This document shows positions 1-5,974 of a DNA stretch of 11,472 nt, piece by piece. Source of the DNA: Bacteroidota bacterium (lineage in GTDB: Bacteria > Bacteroidota > Bacteroidia > Bacteroidales > UBA10428); NCBI GenBank assembly GCA_017860375.1, contig JAGDMB010000133.1, positions 1-11,472 of the forward strand, read 5' to 3'. The translations under genes were made by a program, and so were the position numbers. Numbering within the stretch: the stretch's first letter is position 1; the number at the start of each line of letters is the position of its first letter. The notes below the pieces were generated by a model. It made no database searches and was not told the DNA's origin. It saw only the letters and a program-made list of their open reading frames with translations.

Positions 1-269
1 GATAATGAGGCATTTCAAACCTGCGTTAATAGCACCCCATTATAAAACAGGACATAATTTGGGTTTCAATCTCTGCCGTTCCATACGGCAACCTATTGAA
101 TAACTCTAAGCATTAGGTGGGCCCCAGGAGGAATGACCATAAGGCGCATTTGCGTCAGGATGGAACATCTCTCGTGCAGATGGGATTTGATATGTAAAGG
201 TAAATTTTTTATTGAGGCAAGCTAAAGAAATCGGTACTTTTTTAGGTTTTTGGTTTCCTGCGTGTTTAG
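1..269. other. Left-edge region without a supported gene
   Basis: No coding sequence can be supported here. Short plus-strand frames run in from the left edge and stop at about 45 and 103, but they are too short to judge and resemble nothing I recognise. A minus-strand open frame covers 106-399, but it runs through the tRNA-end repeat and terminator described at 270-376, so it is most likely an accident of that repeat. A perfect 6-base-pair hairpin (TGCCGT / ACGGCA, five-base loop) lies at 74-90. It has no T tract, so I do not call it a terminator. Confidence 0.5.
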
Positions 270-376
270 GGTATCCCACCGGATAAGCCGCGAATCTTGT
301 GCACAAAAAAAAGGTCAGAGTTATGCGAAACTCGGTCCTTTTTGTGACCCCGGCGGGAACGAATTCAAACCATTTT
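270..376 (-). repeat. tRNA-end/terminator repeat, copy A
   Basis: In minus-strand orientation this copy starts with a stretch like a tRNA T-loop and acceptor (GGTTTGAATTCG, then TTCCCGCCGGGGTCAC). A hairpin with flanking T tracts follows, then the conserved GTGCAC...GCGGCTTATCC tail. On the plus strand GTGACCCCGGCGGGA begins at 344 and matches the 3' end of the tRNA-Arg gene at 6648. The segment 272-349 is close to 6450-6527 of copy F, including the loop core ATGCG and the flanking TTGTGCA. Compared with the tRNA, an extra ACGAA-like insert separates the acceptor part from the TTCAAACC T-loop part. The left palindromic arm seen in copies B and E-G is missing or degraded. Confidence 0.75.
305..343 (-). 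terminator. Terminator-like hairpin in copy A (probably bidirectional)
   Basis: AAAAAGG at 308-314 pairs with CCTTTTT at 337-343, and inside it GAGTT pairs with AACTC around a loop containing ATGCG. A runs on the left and T runs on the right give a U tract in either direction. On the minus strand it follows the tRNA-like end of copy A. No gene ending here is visible on the minus strand. On the plus strand it could insulate the DUF5060 gene from read-through. Confidence 0.55.
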
Positions 377-460
377 ATGGCTGATTTGAAGAAAATCAAT
401 ACTTTAGAGGAATTAAAATATAATAATAAGCAAGATGTCTACCTTACAATGACCAGATAA
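377..460 (+). other. Short open frame in the tail of repeat copy A
   Basis: ATG at 377 opens a 27-codon frame (MADLKKINTLEELK...) ending at TAA 458-460, in the leader of the DUF5060 gene. The same start context and first ten codons recur at 3978 (MDDLQKINAL) behind repeat copy D, where one extra A shifts the frame and it stops after 17 codons. It may be the 5' remnant of a gene copied with the repeat, or plain non-coding homology. I would not annotate it as a protein without more evidence. Confidence 0.25.
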
Positions 461-502
461 TCAGTGAAACCTGCAAGTTATTTCAACCATACAAAGCATA
501 TA

Positions 503-2437
503 ATGAAAAAATCACTGCTAATGAACTGCTTCATAATTTTTGCCCGGGCTATACCAATCATTCTGGGGATTATTTTCATCACCTCCTGCAAAACAAAGGA
601 CGCAGAAACGCAAATAAGCGGCGAGCTCAGGCAATGGCACAAAGTTACGCTGACTGTAAACGGTCCTTTTGCGAATGAATCGGATACTTCACCAAATCCT
701 TTTCTGGATTACCGGATGACTGTTGCTTTCACGCATGAATCGGGGTCTCCCGGTTATCGTGTTCCGGGTTACTTCGCAGCGGATGGTAATTCCGCAAATT
801 CTTCCGCGACTTCAGGCAATAAATGGCGCGCACATCTGTCACCCGACAAACCGGGGCGATGGAACTATGAAGTTTCAATAGTTGCCGGAAAATATGTTGC
901 TGTGGATGAAATTCCAGCCGGCGAGGCCAGATCTGTTTACCGGGTTAAAGGCAATTTTGACATTATGCCAACCAACAAGTCGGGTCGCGACTTTCGTGGT
1001 AAAGGCCGGTTACAATATGTGGGTGAGCGTTACCTGCAGTTTGCCGGTACGAAAGAATATTTCCTCAAGGCGGGAGCAGATTCTCCGGAAAATCTGCTGG
1101 CATATGAAGATTTTGACGGCACTTATGCAAACAAAAGGGCAAATTTAATTCGGGATAATGAAGCCGCAACTTCTCCTCTAAAAACCTGGCATTTGCATAT
1201 CTCCGATTGGCATCCTGGCGACCCAACGTGGAAAGATGGAAAAGGAAAGGGAATCATTGGGGCGTTTAACTATCTTGCAGGCAAAGGCTGTAATTCCTTT
1301 TCATTCCTAACATACAATGCAGGCGGCGACGGAGATGATGTCTGGCCCTTTATCCAGCGCGATGACAAATTGCATTATGATTGTTCCAAACTCGACCAAT
1401 GGCAGATTGTATTTGACCATGCTCAGAAACTTGGTCTTTATCTGCACTTTAAACTTCAGGAAACTGAAAATGATGACCATGTTAATGGTGATCTTACCTG
1501 TGTTCCGGCATCATTGGACGGCGGCAATCTGGGTATAGAACGTAAACTGTACCTGCGGGAGTTGATTGCCCGTTACGCATACGAACTTGCTTTGAACTGG
1601 AATCTCGGGGAAGAGAACACTCAGAATCCTGAACAACAAAGGGCAATGGCACACTATATTCATGACACTGATCCCTACATTCATCACCTGGTGATTCATA
1701 CCTTTCCTGATTGGCAGGATCGGGTTTATAACCGGTTGTTGGGAGATTCATCGGTGCTTACGGGCGCTTCATTGCAAAACAGCTGGTCAACCGATCATCA
1801 AAGAATACTTCATTGGCTGAATGAATCGGAAAAAATGGGTAAAAGTTGGGTTGTTGCCAACGATGAGCAGAATCCACATTATACAGGAGTACCACCTGAT
1901 TCAGGGTACGAATCTTTTAGCGGAATTGCCAGACCGGAAAAAGGAACCGGTCCTTATACCATACATGATATACGTAAATATGTTCTTTGGGGTACACTGC
2001 TGGCAGGCGGTGGAGGTGTTGAATATTACTTTGGCTACACACTGCCACAAAATGATCTGGGATGTGAAGACTGGCGAAGTCGTGACAAGAGTTGGGAATA
2101 TTGTCGAATTGCCCTTGATTTCTTTTATAATAATGAAATTCCGTTCTGGGAAATGAGAAATGCGGATAGCCTGGTAGGAAACAAGGATAACAACAATTCA
2201 AAGTATTGTTTCGCCAAGCCCGGTGCGGTATATGTAGTTTACTTGCCCAGGGGTGGTACAACAGAACTTGATTTGGGTCATGACACTATATCTTTCCGTG
2301 TTCTTTGGTTCAATCCACGCAAAGGGGGCATGCTGCAAGATGGCAACATAAAAAAAGTAATGGGTTCTGGTAAGACTTCTCTGGGTAAACCTCCTTCGGA
2401 GCCTGACGATGATTGGATTATTCTGGTAAAGAAGTAG
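503..2437 (+). CDS. DUF5060 / collagen-binding-like lipoprotein, putative glycoside hydrolase
   Basis: A predicted surface or periplasmic lipoprotein of 644 residues, probably acting on a polysaccharide or glycoprotein glycan; its substrate cannot be read from the sequence. The ATG at 503 is preferred over an upstream GTG at 464 because it opens a normal lipoprotein signal peptide (MKKSLL, hydrophobic run to about residue 27, lipobox ITSC with Cys29). Residues ~43-155 resemble the N-terminal DUF5060 beta-sandwich (QWHKVTLTVNGPF, the WRAHLSPDKPGRW strand, then a FRGKGRL segment). Residues ~180-550 look like a TIM-barrel catalytic domain; LGEEN at 368-372 and NDEQN at 453-457 are candidate acidic-residue sites, by analogy with clan GH-A enzymes only. 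The C-terminus (~565-643: YVVYLPRGG, LWFNPRKGG, DDWIILV) matches the putative collagen-binding domain that often ends DUF5060/DUF4038-type proteins. The gene stands alone, without SusC/SusD or other hydrolases beside it. It is complete, with no frameshift seen. Confidence 0.8.
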   Translation: MKKSLLMNCFIIFARAIPIILGIIFITSCKTKDAETQISGELRQWHKVTLTVNGPFANESDTSPNPFLDYRMTVAFTHESGSPGYRVPGYFAADGNSANSSATSGNKWRAHLSPDKPGRWNYEVSIVAGKYVAVDEIPAGEARSVYRVKGNFDIMPTNKSGRDFRGKGRLQYVGERYLQFAGTKEYFLKAGADSPENLLAYEDFDGTYANKRANLIRDNEAATSPLKTWHLHISDWHPGDPTWKDGKGKGIIGAFNYLAGKGCNSFSFLTYNAGGDGDDVWPFIQRDDKLHYDCSKLDQWQIVFDHAQKLGLYLHFKLQETENDDHVNGDLTCVPASLDGGNLGIERKLYLRELIARYAYELALNWNLGEENTQNPEQQRAMAHYIHDTDPYIHHLVIHTFPDWQDRVYNRLLGDSSVLTGASLQNSWSTDHQRILHWLNESEKMGKSWVVANDEQNPHYTGVPPDSGYESFSGIARPEKGTGPYTIHDIRKYVLWGTLLAGGGGVEYYFGYTLPQNDLGCEDWRSRDKSWEYCRIALDFFYNNEIPFWEMRNADSLVGNKDNNNSKYCFAKPGAVYVVYLPRGGTTELDLGHDTISFRVLWFNPRKGGMLQDGNIKKVMGSGKTSLGKPPSEPDDDWIILVKK

Positions 2438-2604
2438 GTATTTTTCGGAATGCGCTGATTCGCTGATAATGTTAAAATTATTTGCATATGCAAGGTTAAT
2501 TGCAAATATCGGAGACGTTTACGATTCTCCTTGAATATTTTAATAAAAGTGTCAATATATTTCAGGACAAGACATTCATACGAAACCGAGGACTGGAGAA
2601 GGTA
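2438..2604. other. Convergent intergenic spacer with small palindromes
   Basis: This lies between the 3' ends of the DUF5060 gene and the PIN toxin gene. It holds a perfect 12-base palindrome TTGCATATGCAA (2482-2493) and an imperfect hairpin GGAGACGT...ACGATTCTCC (2511-2530) followed by an A+T-rich stretch. The hairpin could end plus-strand transcription, but its stem is bulged and the T run is interrupted, so this is weak. Confidence 0.3.
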
Positions 2605-2988
2605 TCACCAAAGTGTATATTTATAGTTCTTTCGAATGTTTTGATCTTTACTGATTAAGTATGAATTATTTATGTAAGCATCTGCCACTATGATCCTATC
2701 AAATGGATCACGGGTGAAATCCAAATGAATCGCCTGGCTCACTATTCTTTCAATACTATTATTGCTAATAACCAATCCAATTTCATCTATCAGTGCATCA
2801 ATAATCATATCCGGATGCTGATTAATTCTGCCTATTTCATTCAAATATTTCATTTCAAGCCTTACCCAATGAGAAATACATACCTGGTTATCGTTGATAA
2901 GCCTTAATACCTTTGGTCTAAAGAGATCAAGCCTCCCGGAATACAACCAAATTGCTACATGGGTATCAAGAAATATCAAGCTTTCCAT
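2605..2988 (-). CDS. VapC-like PIN-domain toxin (ribonuclease)
   Basis: A 127-residue PIN-domain protein, the usual length for a type II toxin of the VapC class. Such toxins cut tRNA or other RNA with a Mg2+-dependent acidic site, and the paired antitoxin blocks them. The expected acidic residues are visible: Asp8 in IFLDTH, Glu45 in VRLEMKYL, Asp94/Asp97 in TRDPFDRIIVADA, and Asp115 in LISKDQNI. The RDPFDR signature is typical of the PIN subgroup paired with Phd-like antitoxins. The ATG at 2988 is preferred over an upstream TTG at 3000, because it places LIFLDTH near the N-terminus as in relatives. The start overlaps the antitoxin stop by 13 bases, so the two are likely translationally coupled from one mRNA. 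Base composition is strikingly A+T-rich compared with the genes to the right, which suggests acquisition. The RNA target is unknown. Confidence 0.88.
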   Translation of the reverse strand: MESLIFLDTHVAIWLYSGRLDLFRPKVLRLINDNQVCISHWVRLEMKYLNEIGRINQHPDMIIDALIDEIGLVISNNSIERIVSQAIHLDFTRDPFDRIIVADAYINNSYLISKDQNIRKNYKYTLW

Positions 2989-3194
2989 TCCTTTTCCCAA
3001 TTGTTGTTAATTATTTCATCGGGTTTACAATTTAGGATATCCCTCTTTTTTAGATTATCAAGTTTTGATTTTGATGGTTCTACAATAATTTTAAGAATCT
3101 TATTCTTTCTTTTTACTTCAATTGGTTTCCCTGTTTGGATAACCTGGTCAAGTAAATTGTATAAGTTCTCTCTTAATTTTGAAGGAGTTATCAT
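2976..3194 (-). CDS. Phd/YefM-type antitoxin of the PIN toxin
   Basis: A 72-residue protein, first gene of the toxin-antitoxin pair. The N-terminal half (SKLRENLYNLLDQVIQTGKP, then IEVKRKNKILKIIVEP) has the pattern of a Phd/YefM fold: a dimerising DNA-binding domain that would repress the operon. The C-terminal tail (DEIINNNWEKEWKA) carries the Trp and acidic residues often found in the segment that wraps the PIN toxin and blocks its active site. The ATG at 3192-3194 is the only sensible start and sits about 10 bases from the predicted transcription start, so the leader is very short. Its stop codon lies inside the toxin gene. Family assignment rests on pattern and context, since antitoxins of this size diverge quickly. 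Confidence 0.8.
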   Translation of the reverse strand: MITPSKLRENLYNLLDQVIQTGKPIEVKRKNKILKIIVEPSKSKLDNLKKRDILNCKPDEIINNNWEKEWKA

Positions 3195-3211
3195 GTTGCA
3201 AGTATTTAATG

Positions 3212-3244
3212 CAAATATACTAAAACGTACAATAATATTACAAA
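3212..3244 (-). promoter_or_regulatory. Promoter of the toxin-antitoxin operon (TTTG / TAnnTTTG)
   Basis: On the minus strand TATATTTG (3219-3212) is an exact match to the Bacteroidota -7 element TAnnTTTG. TTTG at 3244-3241 supplies the -33 element with a 21-base spacer, within the usual 19-21. Transcription would start close to 3205, about ten bases before the antitoxin ATG. Confidence 0.7.
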
Positions 3245-3254
3245 ATATCGTACG
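3226..3254. promoter_or_regulatory. Possible autoregulatory operator of the toxin-antitoxin operon
   Basis: CGTAC (3226-3230) and GTACG (3250-3254) form an inverted repeat across the promoter spacer and the -33 element, with GTAC centres 24 bases apart. Type II antitoxins of the Phd/YefM kind usually bind palindromes overlapping their own promoter, so this is a plausible site. The half sites are short and the DNA is A+T-rich, so chance is possible. Confidence 0.35.
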
Positions 3255-3656
3255 CTATTTAATAAAATTATTCTTCTCATCTGATTTTAATGTAAGGGGT
3301 AAGGGGGTATAGTGTAAAAACCGGATGTATTGACCACCTTTAGTTGAGGAAAGTCAATTTAGCAAATAACTTGTTGACAAGAATTTAGTTATTGAATTGT
3401 ATGGTCACGATATTCCGGCCGATACTGGTTATAAGCATTGATTTTTCCACTTAATCCACGAGTATGCAGAGGTTTCGAATGTCAGTAGTGCAAAATTATA
3501 CCTATAACACGCTTTAATTTACCATAAAAATCAGCGATCCCCGTCACTACTGGATTTAGCCACACTACTTCACAGAATCACATCATCGGGATGAATTTTT
3601 CGCCTCTCTAATGCATAAAAATAAAAGCAATAACCGAAGGGTTGTCTCATCATTTA
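3255..3656. other. Intergenic region, no gene; diverged repeat remnants possible
   Basis: No coding sequence is supported. It contains the left half (3363-3381) of a long-range inverted repeat, and the inverted pair CAGTAGTG (3482-3489) / CACTACTG (3544-3551). The pair is followed by GGATTTAGCC, which recalls the arm and GGATAAGCC/GGATAGAA tail of the clear repeat units. ATGCATAAAAA at about 3611-3621 matches the TGCATAAAAAAA block that precedes each terminator in units F and G. A badly diverged repeat unit may therefore lie here. Confidence 0.35.
3363..3381 (+). repeat. Left half of a long-range inverted repeat
   Basis: CAAATAACTTGTTGACAAG here matches the reverse complement of 4148-4166 at 18 of 19 positions. 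Weaker similarity continues outward on both sides (CCTTT...AGGAAA...ATTTTA-like blocks). The two halves enclose about 0.8 kb without a gene that carries repeat copies B-D. Confidence 0.55.
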
Positions 3657-3724
3657 TGACCCCGGCGGGATGACTCGCTCGCACGAAGGCCATCCCGTAA
3701 GGCCGCTCTAGATCCCGCCGGGGT
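3657..3724 (-). repeat. tRNA-end repeat, copy B: 13-base-pair palindromic unit
   Basis: ACCCCGGCGGGAT (3659-3671) and ATCCCGCCGGGGT (3712-3724) are perfect inverted arms around a ~40-base middle that keeps the family core (CTCGCTCGCACGAAGGCC, then AAGGCCGCTC). Read on the minus strand, the 3' arm plus the following CA equals the 3' strand of the tRNA-Arg T-stem and acceptor with its discriminator, and the 5' arm is its exact complement. The unit can therefore fold as a minihelix-like hairpin. The A-rich and hairpin linkers next to it are degraded. Confidence 0.75.
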
Positions 3725-3767
3725 ATATAATGCGAAAAGGCTGCCAAAAGGCTGCCCAAAAATATTT

Positions 3768-3806
3768 GTGGCCCCGGCGGGATTATTCGCTTCGCTCATG
3801 ATCCGC
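3768..3806 (-). repeat. tRNA-end repeat, copy C (truncated)
   Basis: GTGGCCCCGGCGGGAT begins 111 bases after copy B and differs from the tRNA-Arg end at one base. It is followed by TATTCGCTTCGCTCATGATCC, a shortened version of the unit's middle and far arm. The spacing to copy B is like that of the tandem units at 6292-6648. The linker at 3733-3760 contains a direct duplication (GGCTGCC AAAA GGCTGCC) in place of a clean terminator. Confidence 0.6.
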
Positions 3807-3827
3807 AATAAAAAGAGTTCCACAAGC

Positions 3828-3940
3828 CTAATGATGTCGCAGCAGAGCTGCTATCATTTTTTCTTTCATCCACGGAAATAAGCCAGGATGGCTTATTCCG
3901 TTCCTGAAACAAAAAATGCCGCTAAAAGCGGCATCATTAG
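3828..3940. repeat. Nested palindromes enclosed by a 13-base inverted repeat
   Basis: CTAATGATGTCGC (3828-3840) pairs with GCGGCATCATTAG (3928-3940) at 12 of 13 positions. Three inner hairpins lie between or overlap these arms: AGCAGAGCTGCT (3841-3852) closed by ATGAT/ATCAT and followed by TTTTTT; ACGGAAATAAGCC (3872-3884) / GGCTTATTCCGT (3890-3901) with one bulge; and ATGCCGCT/AGCGGCAT (3916-3934). The outer stem and the last hairpin compete for the same bases. Confidence 0.6.
3911..3934 (-). terminator. Rho-independent terminator, minus strand (copy D)
   Basis: A perfect 8-base-pair stem, ATGCCGCT (3916-3923) with AGCGGCAT (3927-3934) and a three-base loop, is followed on the minus strand by a TTTTTT run (3916-3911). 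It lies about 300 bases beyond the stop of the heme/propeller gene on the same strand and is the most likely end of that transcript. It also sits just after a tRNA-like 3' end, as in the other repeat copies. Confidence 0.7.
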
Positions 3941-3944
3941 TCTT

Positions 3945-4016
3945 GTGACCCAGAGGGGAACGAATTCAAACCAATTTATGGATGATTTACAGAAAATCAA
4001 TGCATTAAGAGGAATC
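3945..4016 (-). repeat. tRNA-end repeat, copy D, with tail shared with copy A
   Basis: GTGACCCAGAGGGGAACGAATTCAAACC starts at 3945 as a mutated tRNA-Arg end, with the same ACGAA insert before TTCAAACC as copy A. The similarity to copy A (344-415) continues through TTTATGG, TGATTT, AAAATCAAT and GAGGAAT, about 70 bases in all. The minus-strand terminator at 3911-3934 follows it. Confidence 0.65.
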
Positions 4017-4031
4017 TTACAGGCAGCATAA

Positions 4032-4234
4032 GAATTAATTTTTCAATTTGTTGTGACAAAGAAGGCAGGAAGCCAATATTGGGGAAAATGGTATCAATAA
4101 TCAATTTTCAATGGTTTATTTTGACTACTGGATCTGATAGATAATTACTTGTCAATAAGTTATTTGTTAAAATAAAATTATTTCCTGTGAAAGGTATTTA
4201 AACCTTCGATTTTTGCGAAAGCATACTATCTTTT
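4032..4234. other. A+T-rich downstream region of the heme/propeller gene
   Basis: No gene is seen. It carries the right half of the long-range inverted repeat at 4148-4166 (CTTGTCAATAAGTTATTTG). I see no terminator directly after the stop at 4235; the nearest convincing one on this strand is at 3911-3934. Confidence 0.4.
4148..4166 (-). repeat. Right half of a long-range inverted repeat
   Basis: This is the reverse complement of 3363-3381 with one mismatch in 19. The pair spans about 804 bases. There is no transposase or target duplication that I can recognise, so it is described only as an inverted repeat. Confidence 0.55.
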
Positions 4235-5914
4235 CTATTTCTGGTCGGCAATTTTTTTATATTTAGCAGCCTCTTCAGGTAAATCCATTTTATATAGATA
4301 ATTACTTAACAGATAATAATCTTCTGCAAGCATCAAATGGTCCTGTTTTATAAGCTTTTTGAATAAGGCAATTGCCAATGGTTTATTACCTGCATCCAAT
4401 GCTTTCTGAATATGAATCAGCTCAACAAAATCATACTTCATATTTAACGTGCGCTGCGGATTGATATTTACAAATTCAGGATAATTAGTCACTTTTCTGA
4501 ATTGCCTTGCCCTGCTTAAAAGAACAGGGGCTGAAGCATTTCCTTTATTGTCGATGTGCGATAAAAACATATCAGTGTATATACTCAATCCTTTTGATAC
4601 AAAAACAATCCATTTACTATTTGGCGACCAGGCATGCCACGAATTCATACTGCTTAAATTACATTCAAGCAATCTGGATTTGCCTCCTTTTACCGGAATA
4701 ATAAAAAGCCTGCTGTCGGGCTGCAGTAACATAAAATTCTTTGCCTTGCAAAATATAATCCATTTCCCGTCAGGTGAAACAGCCGGAAAGTAATTGCTCA
4801 AACCATTGTCCGATGCACCTTTTAAAGGAATTGCCTTGCCGCCGCTTCCTTCATTAAAAGGAATAATACAAATCTCATATTTAAATGACCTTTTCCCCTT
4901 TTCAAAATCATCTATCAGAGCTTCATTCAGGATATTTATATCACCCAAGTCCTCTTTCATTGGTAAAGCCTTAGCCCTGCAAAACACAATATTCTTGCTG
5001 TCAGGAGTCCAGGTAGCATTGCTTTGAACATATTCGTCCGAATTAGCACCGGGTAGTTCCTTTAGTATATGTTCTTTTCTATCGTATACGGCAAGGTGCC
5101 CGTTAACCGGGAAAAACAATTGAGAAAAGGCTATATGATCGGGTCCATAAGGATAATTTCTGCCCACCACACGATCTTTAACTGTTGTAACAATATACCG
5201 GCCATCGGGAGATATTTTTGAGAAGAGCCCAAAGGTACGCCTGTTTTCAATTTTGGTCCATGACATATAGTTTTTCTCACTGAACAGCATGGAATCTTTA
5301 ATAGATGCCACAAAATACCCTCCCTTGTCTCTTCTGCCAGCATCAAGATCTAAACCAATGAAACCACCCTTTTGTGTAATTGAATGACAGTTACCACAAA
5401 CCGGAAATTCTTTCATTGCAATATGCGGGGTGTTATAACTGCCGATATCAATGAGACGGTAATTCATCGAATCGAGATTTTTTTCTGCAAGAACAAATGG
5501 GATTGGCATTTGCCTATAGAGAATAGGAGCAGCAACAGAATCAGTACTTATTGTAAACTTCAGCCTGATCTTTCTAAAATTTTTCCCCGATTCGTTCAAC
5601 GCAACATTTATTATCTTATGATCAGATACTTTTTTAATACTGTCCCACAACTGTTTATCGGGTATCCAGTTTGTCTTTTCGGTAGTTATTTTATACTTGA
5701 AATTAGCAACCGGAACAACAATGGTTACATCCCATGGTCCATTATAAGCATTCTTTGATCCCCATTCAAAATTTGGTGACGGAAACTCGGGTGGAAAAAC
5801 AGAATTATCGAAAGGCAAAGTAAAGTATATGTCTCCTGGTGGCCTTAATATGTATATAAAAATTAATAATGCCGGTAATATGATTAAAGTTAAAATTATT
5901 GCCTTCTTTCTCAT
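4235..5914 (-). CDS. Membrane-anchored protein with c-type heme motif and PD40/TolB-like propeller
   Basis: A 559-residue protein of unknown role. The ATG at 5914 is chosen over an upstream TTG at 5944, because MRKKAIILTLIILPALLIFIYIL then forms a normal signal anchor or signal peptide (membrane segment ~5-23). Residues ~30-165 look like an N-terminal beta domain. CGNCH at 173-177 is a CxxCH motif for covalent attachment of one c-type heme, so the protein should act outside the cytoplasm. From ~230 to 485 there are at least four PD40-type blade signatures (SPDGRYIV, TPDSKNIVF, SPDGKWIIF, SPNSKWIVF), as in TolB-like beta-propellers. Residues ~495-556 form a short helical, TPR-like tail. A distal heme ligand cannot be assigned. 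Proteins joining a CxxCH segment to PD40 blades are known in Bacteroidota, but I know of no established function; a redox or sensor role is a guess. It stands alone on its strand. Confidence 0.72.
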   Translation of the reverse strand: MRKKAIILTLIILPALLIFIYILRPPGDIYFTLPFDNSVFPPEFPSPNFEWGSKNAYNGPWDVTIVVPVANFKYKITTEKTNWIPDKQLWDSIKKVSDHKIINVALNESGKNFRKIRLKFTISTDSVAAPILYRQMPIPFVLAEKNLDSMNYRLIDIGSYNTPHIAMKEFPVCGNCHSITQKGGFIGLDLDAGRRDKGGYFVASIKDSMLFSEKNYMSWTKIENRRTFGLFSKISPDGRYIVTTVKDRVVGRNYPYGPDHIAFSQLFFPVNGHLAVYDRKEHILKELPGANSDEYVQSNATWTPDSKNIVFCRAKALPMKEDLGDINILNEALIDDFEKGKRSFKYEICIIPFNEGSGGKAIPLKGASDNGLSNYFPAVSPDGKWIIFCKAKNFMLLQPDSRLFIIPVKGGKSRLLECNLSSMNSWHAWSPNSKWIVFVSKGLSIYTDMFLSHIDNKGNASAPVLLSRARQFRKVTNYPEFVNINPQRTLNMKYDFVELIHIQKALDAGNKPLAIALFKKLIKQDHLMLAEDYYLLSNYLYKMDLPEEAAKYKKIADQK

Positions 5915-5966
5915 TGCGATGATTCTTAAACTAAATTTGGTCAAATAAAGATTGCAATTTCACAGT

Positions 5967-5974
5967 CAAAAATA
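5967..5974 (-). promoter_or_regulatory. Possible -7 element of the heme/propeller gene
   Basis: TATTTTTG on the minus strand matches TAnnTTTG exactly, about 53 bases upstream of the ATG at 5914. No clear TTTG is found at -33, so the call rests on the -7 box and position only. Confidence 0.4.

Noticed and set aside
106..399. 97-codon minus-strand open frame
   Set aside because: It translates the tRNA-like end and terminator of repeat copy A; similar peptide strings (PAGVTKR, FRITL) appear wherever the repeat is read in this frame, so it is a by-product of the repeat.
2959..3312. 117-codon plus-strand open frame over the toxin-antitoxin pair
   Set aside because: It is antisense to the antitoxin gene and its promoter; the hydrophobic, Phe-rich product is typical of the complement of A+T-rich DNA.
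3382..3475. Minus-strand frame ending ...GKINAYNQYRPEYRDHTIQ as a gene remnant
   Set aside because: It looks protein-like but is only about 30 codons, is bounded by stops, has no recognisable family, and its DNA overlaps blocks shared with the flank of repeat unit E.
3491..3498. Minus-strand TAATTTTG as a promoter -7 element
   Set aside because: It fits TAnnTTTG, but no -33 element is found at 19-21 bases and no gene lies downstream before the toxin-antitoxin promoter region.
3657..3806. Integron attC sites
   Set aside because: The palindromes lack recognisable GTTRRRY-type cores, they carry tRNA sequence instead, and no integron integrase is present.
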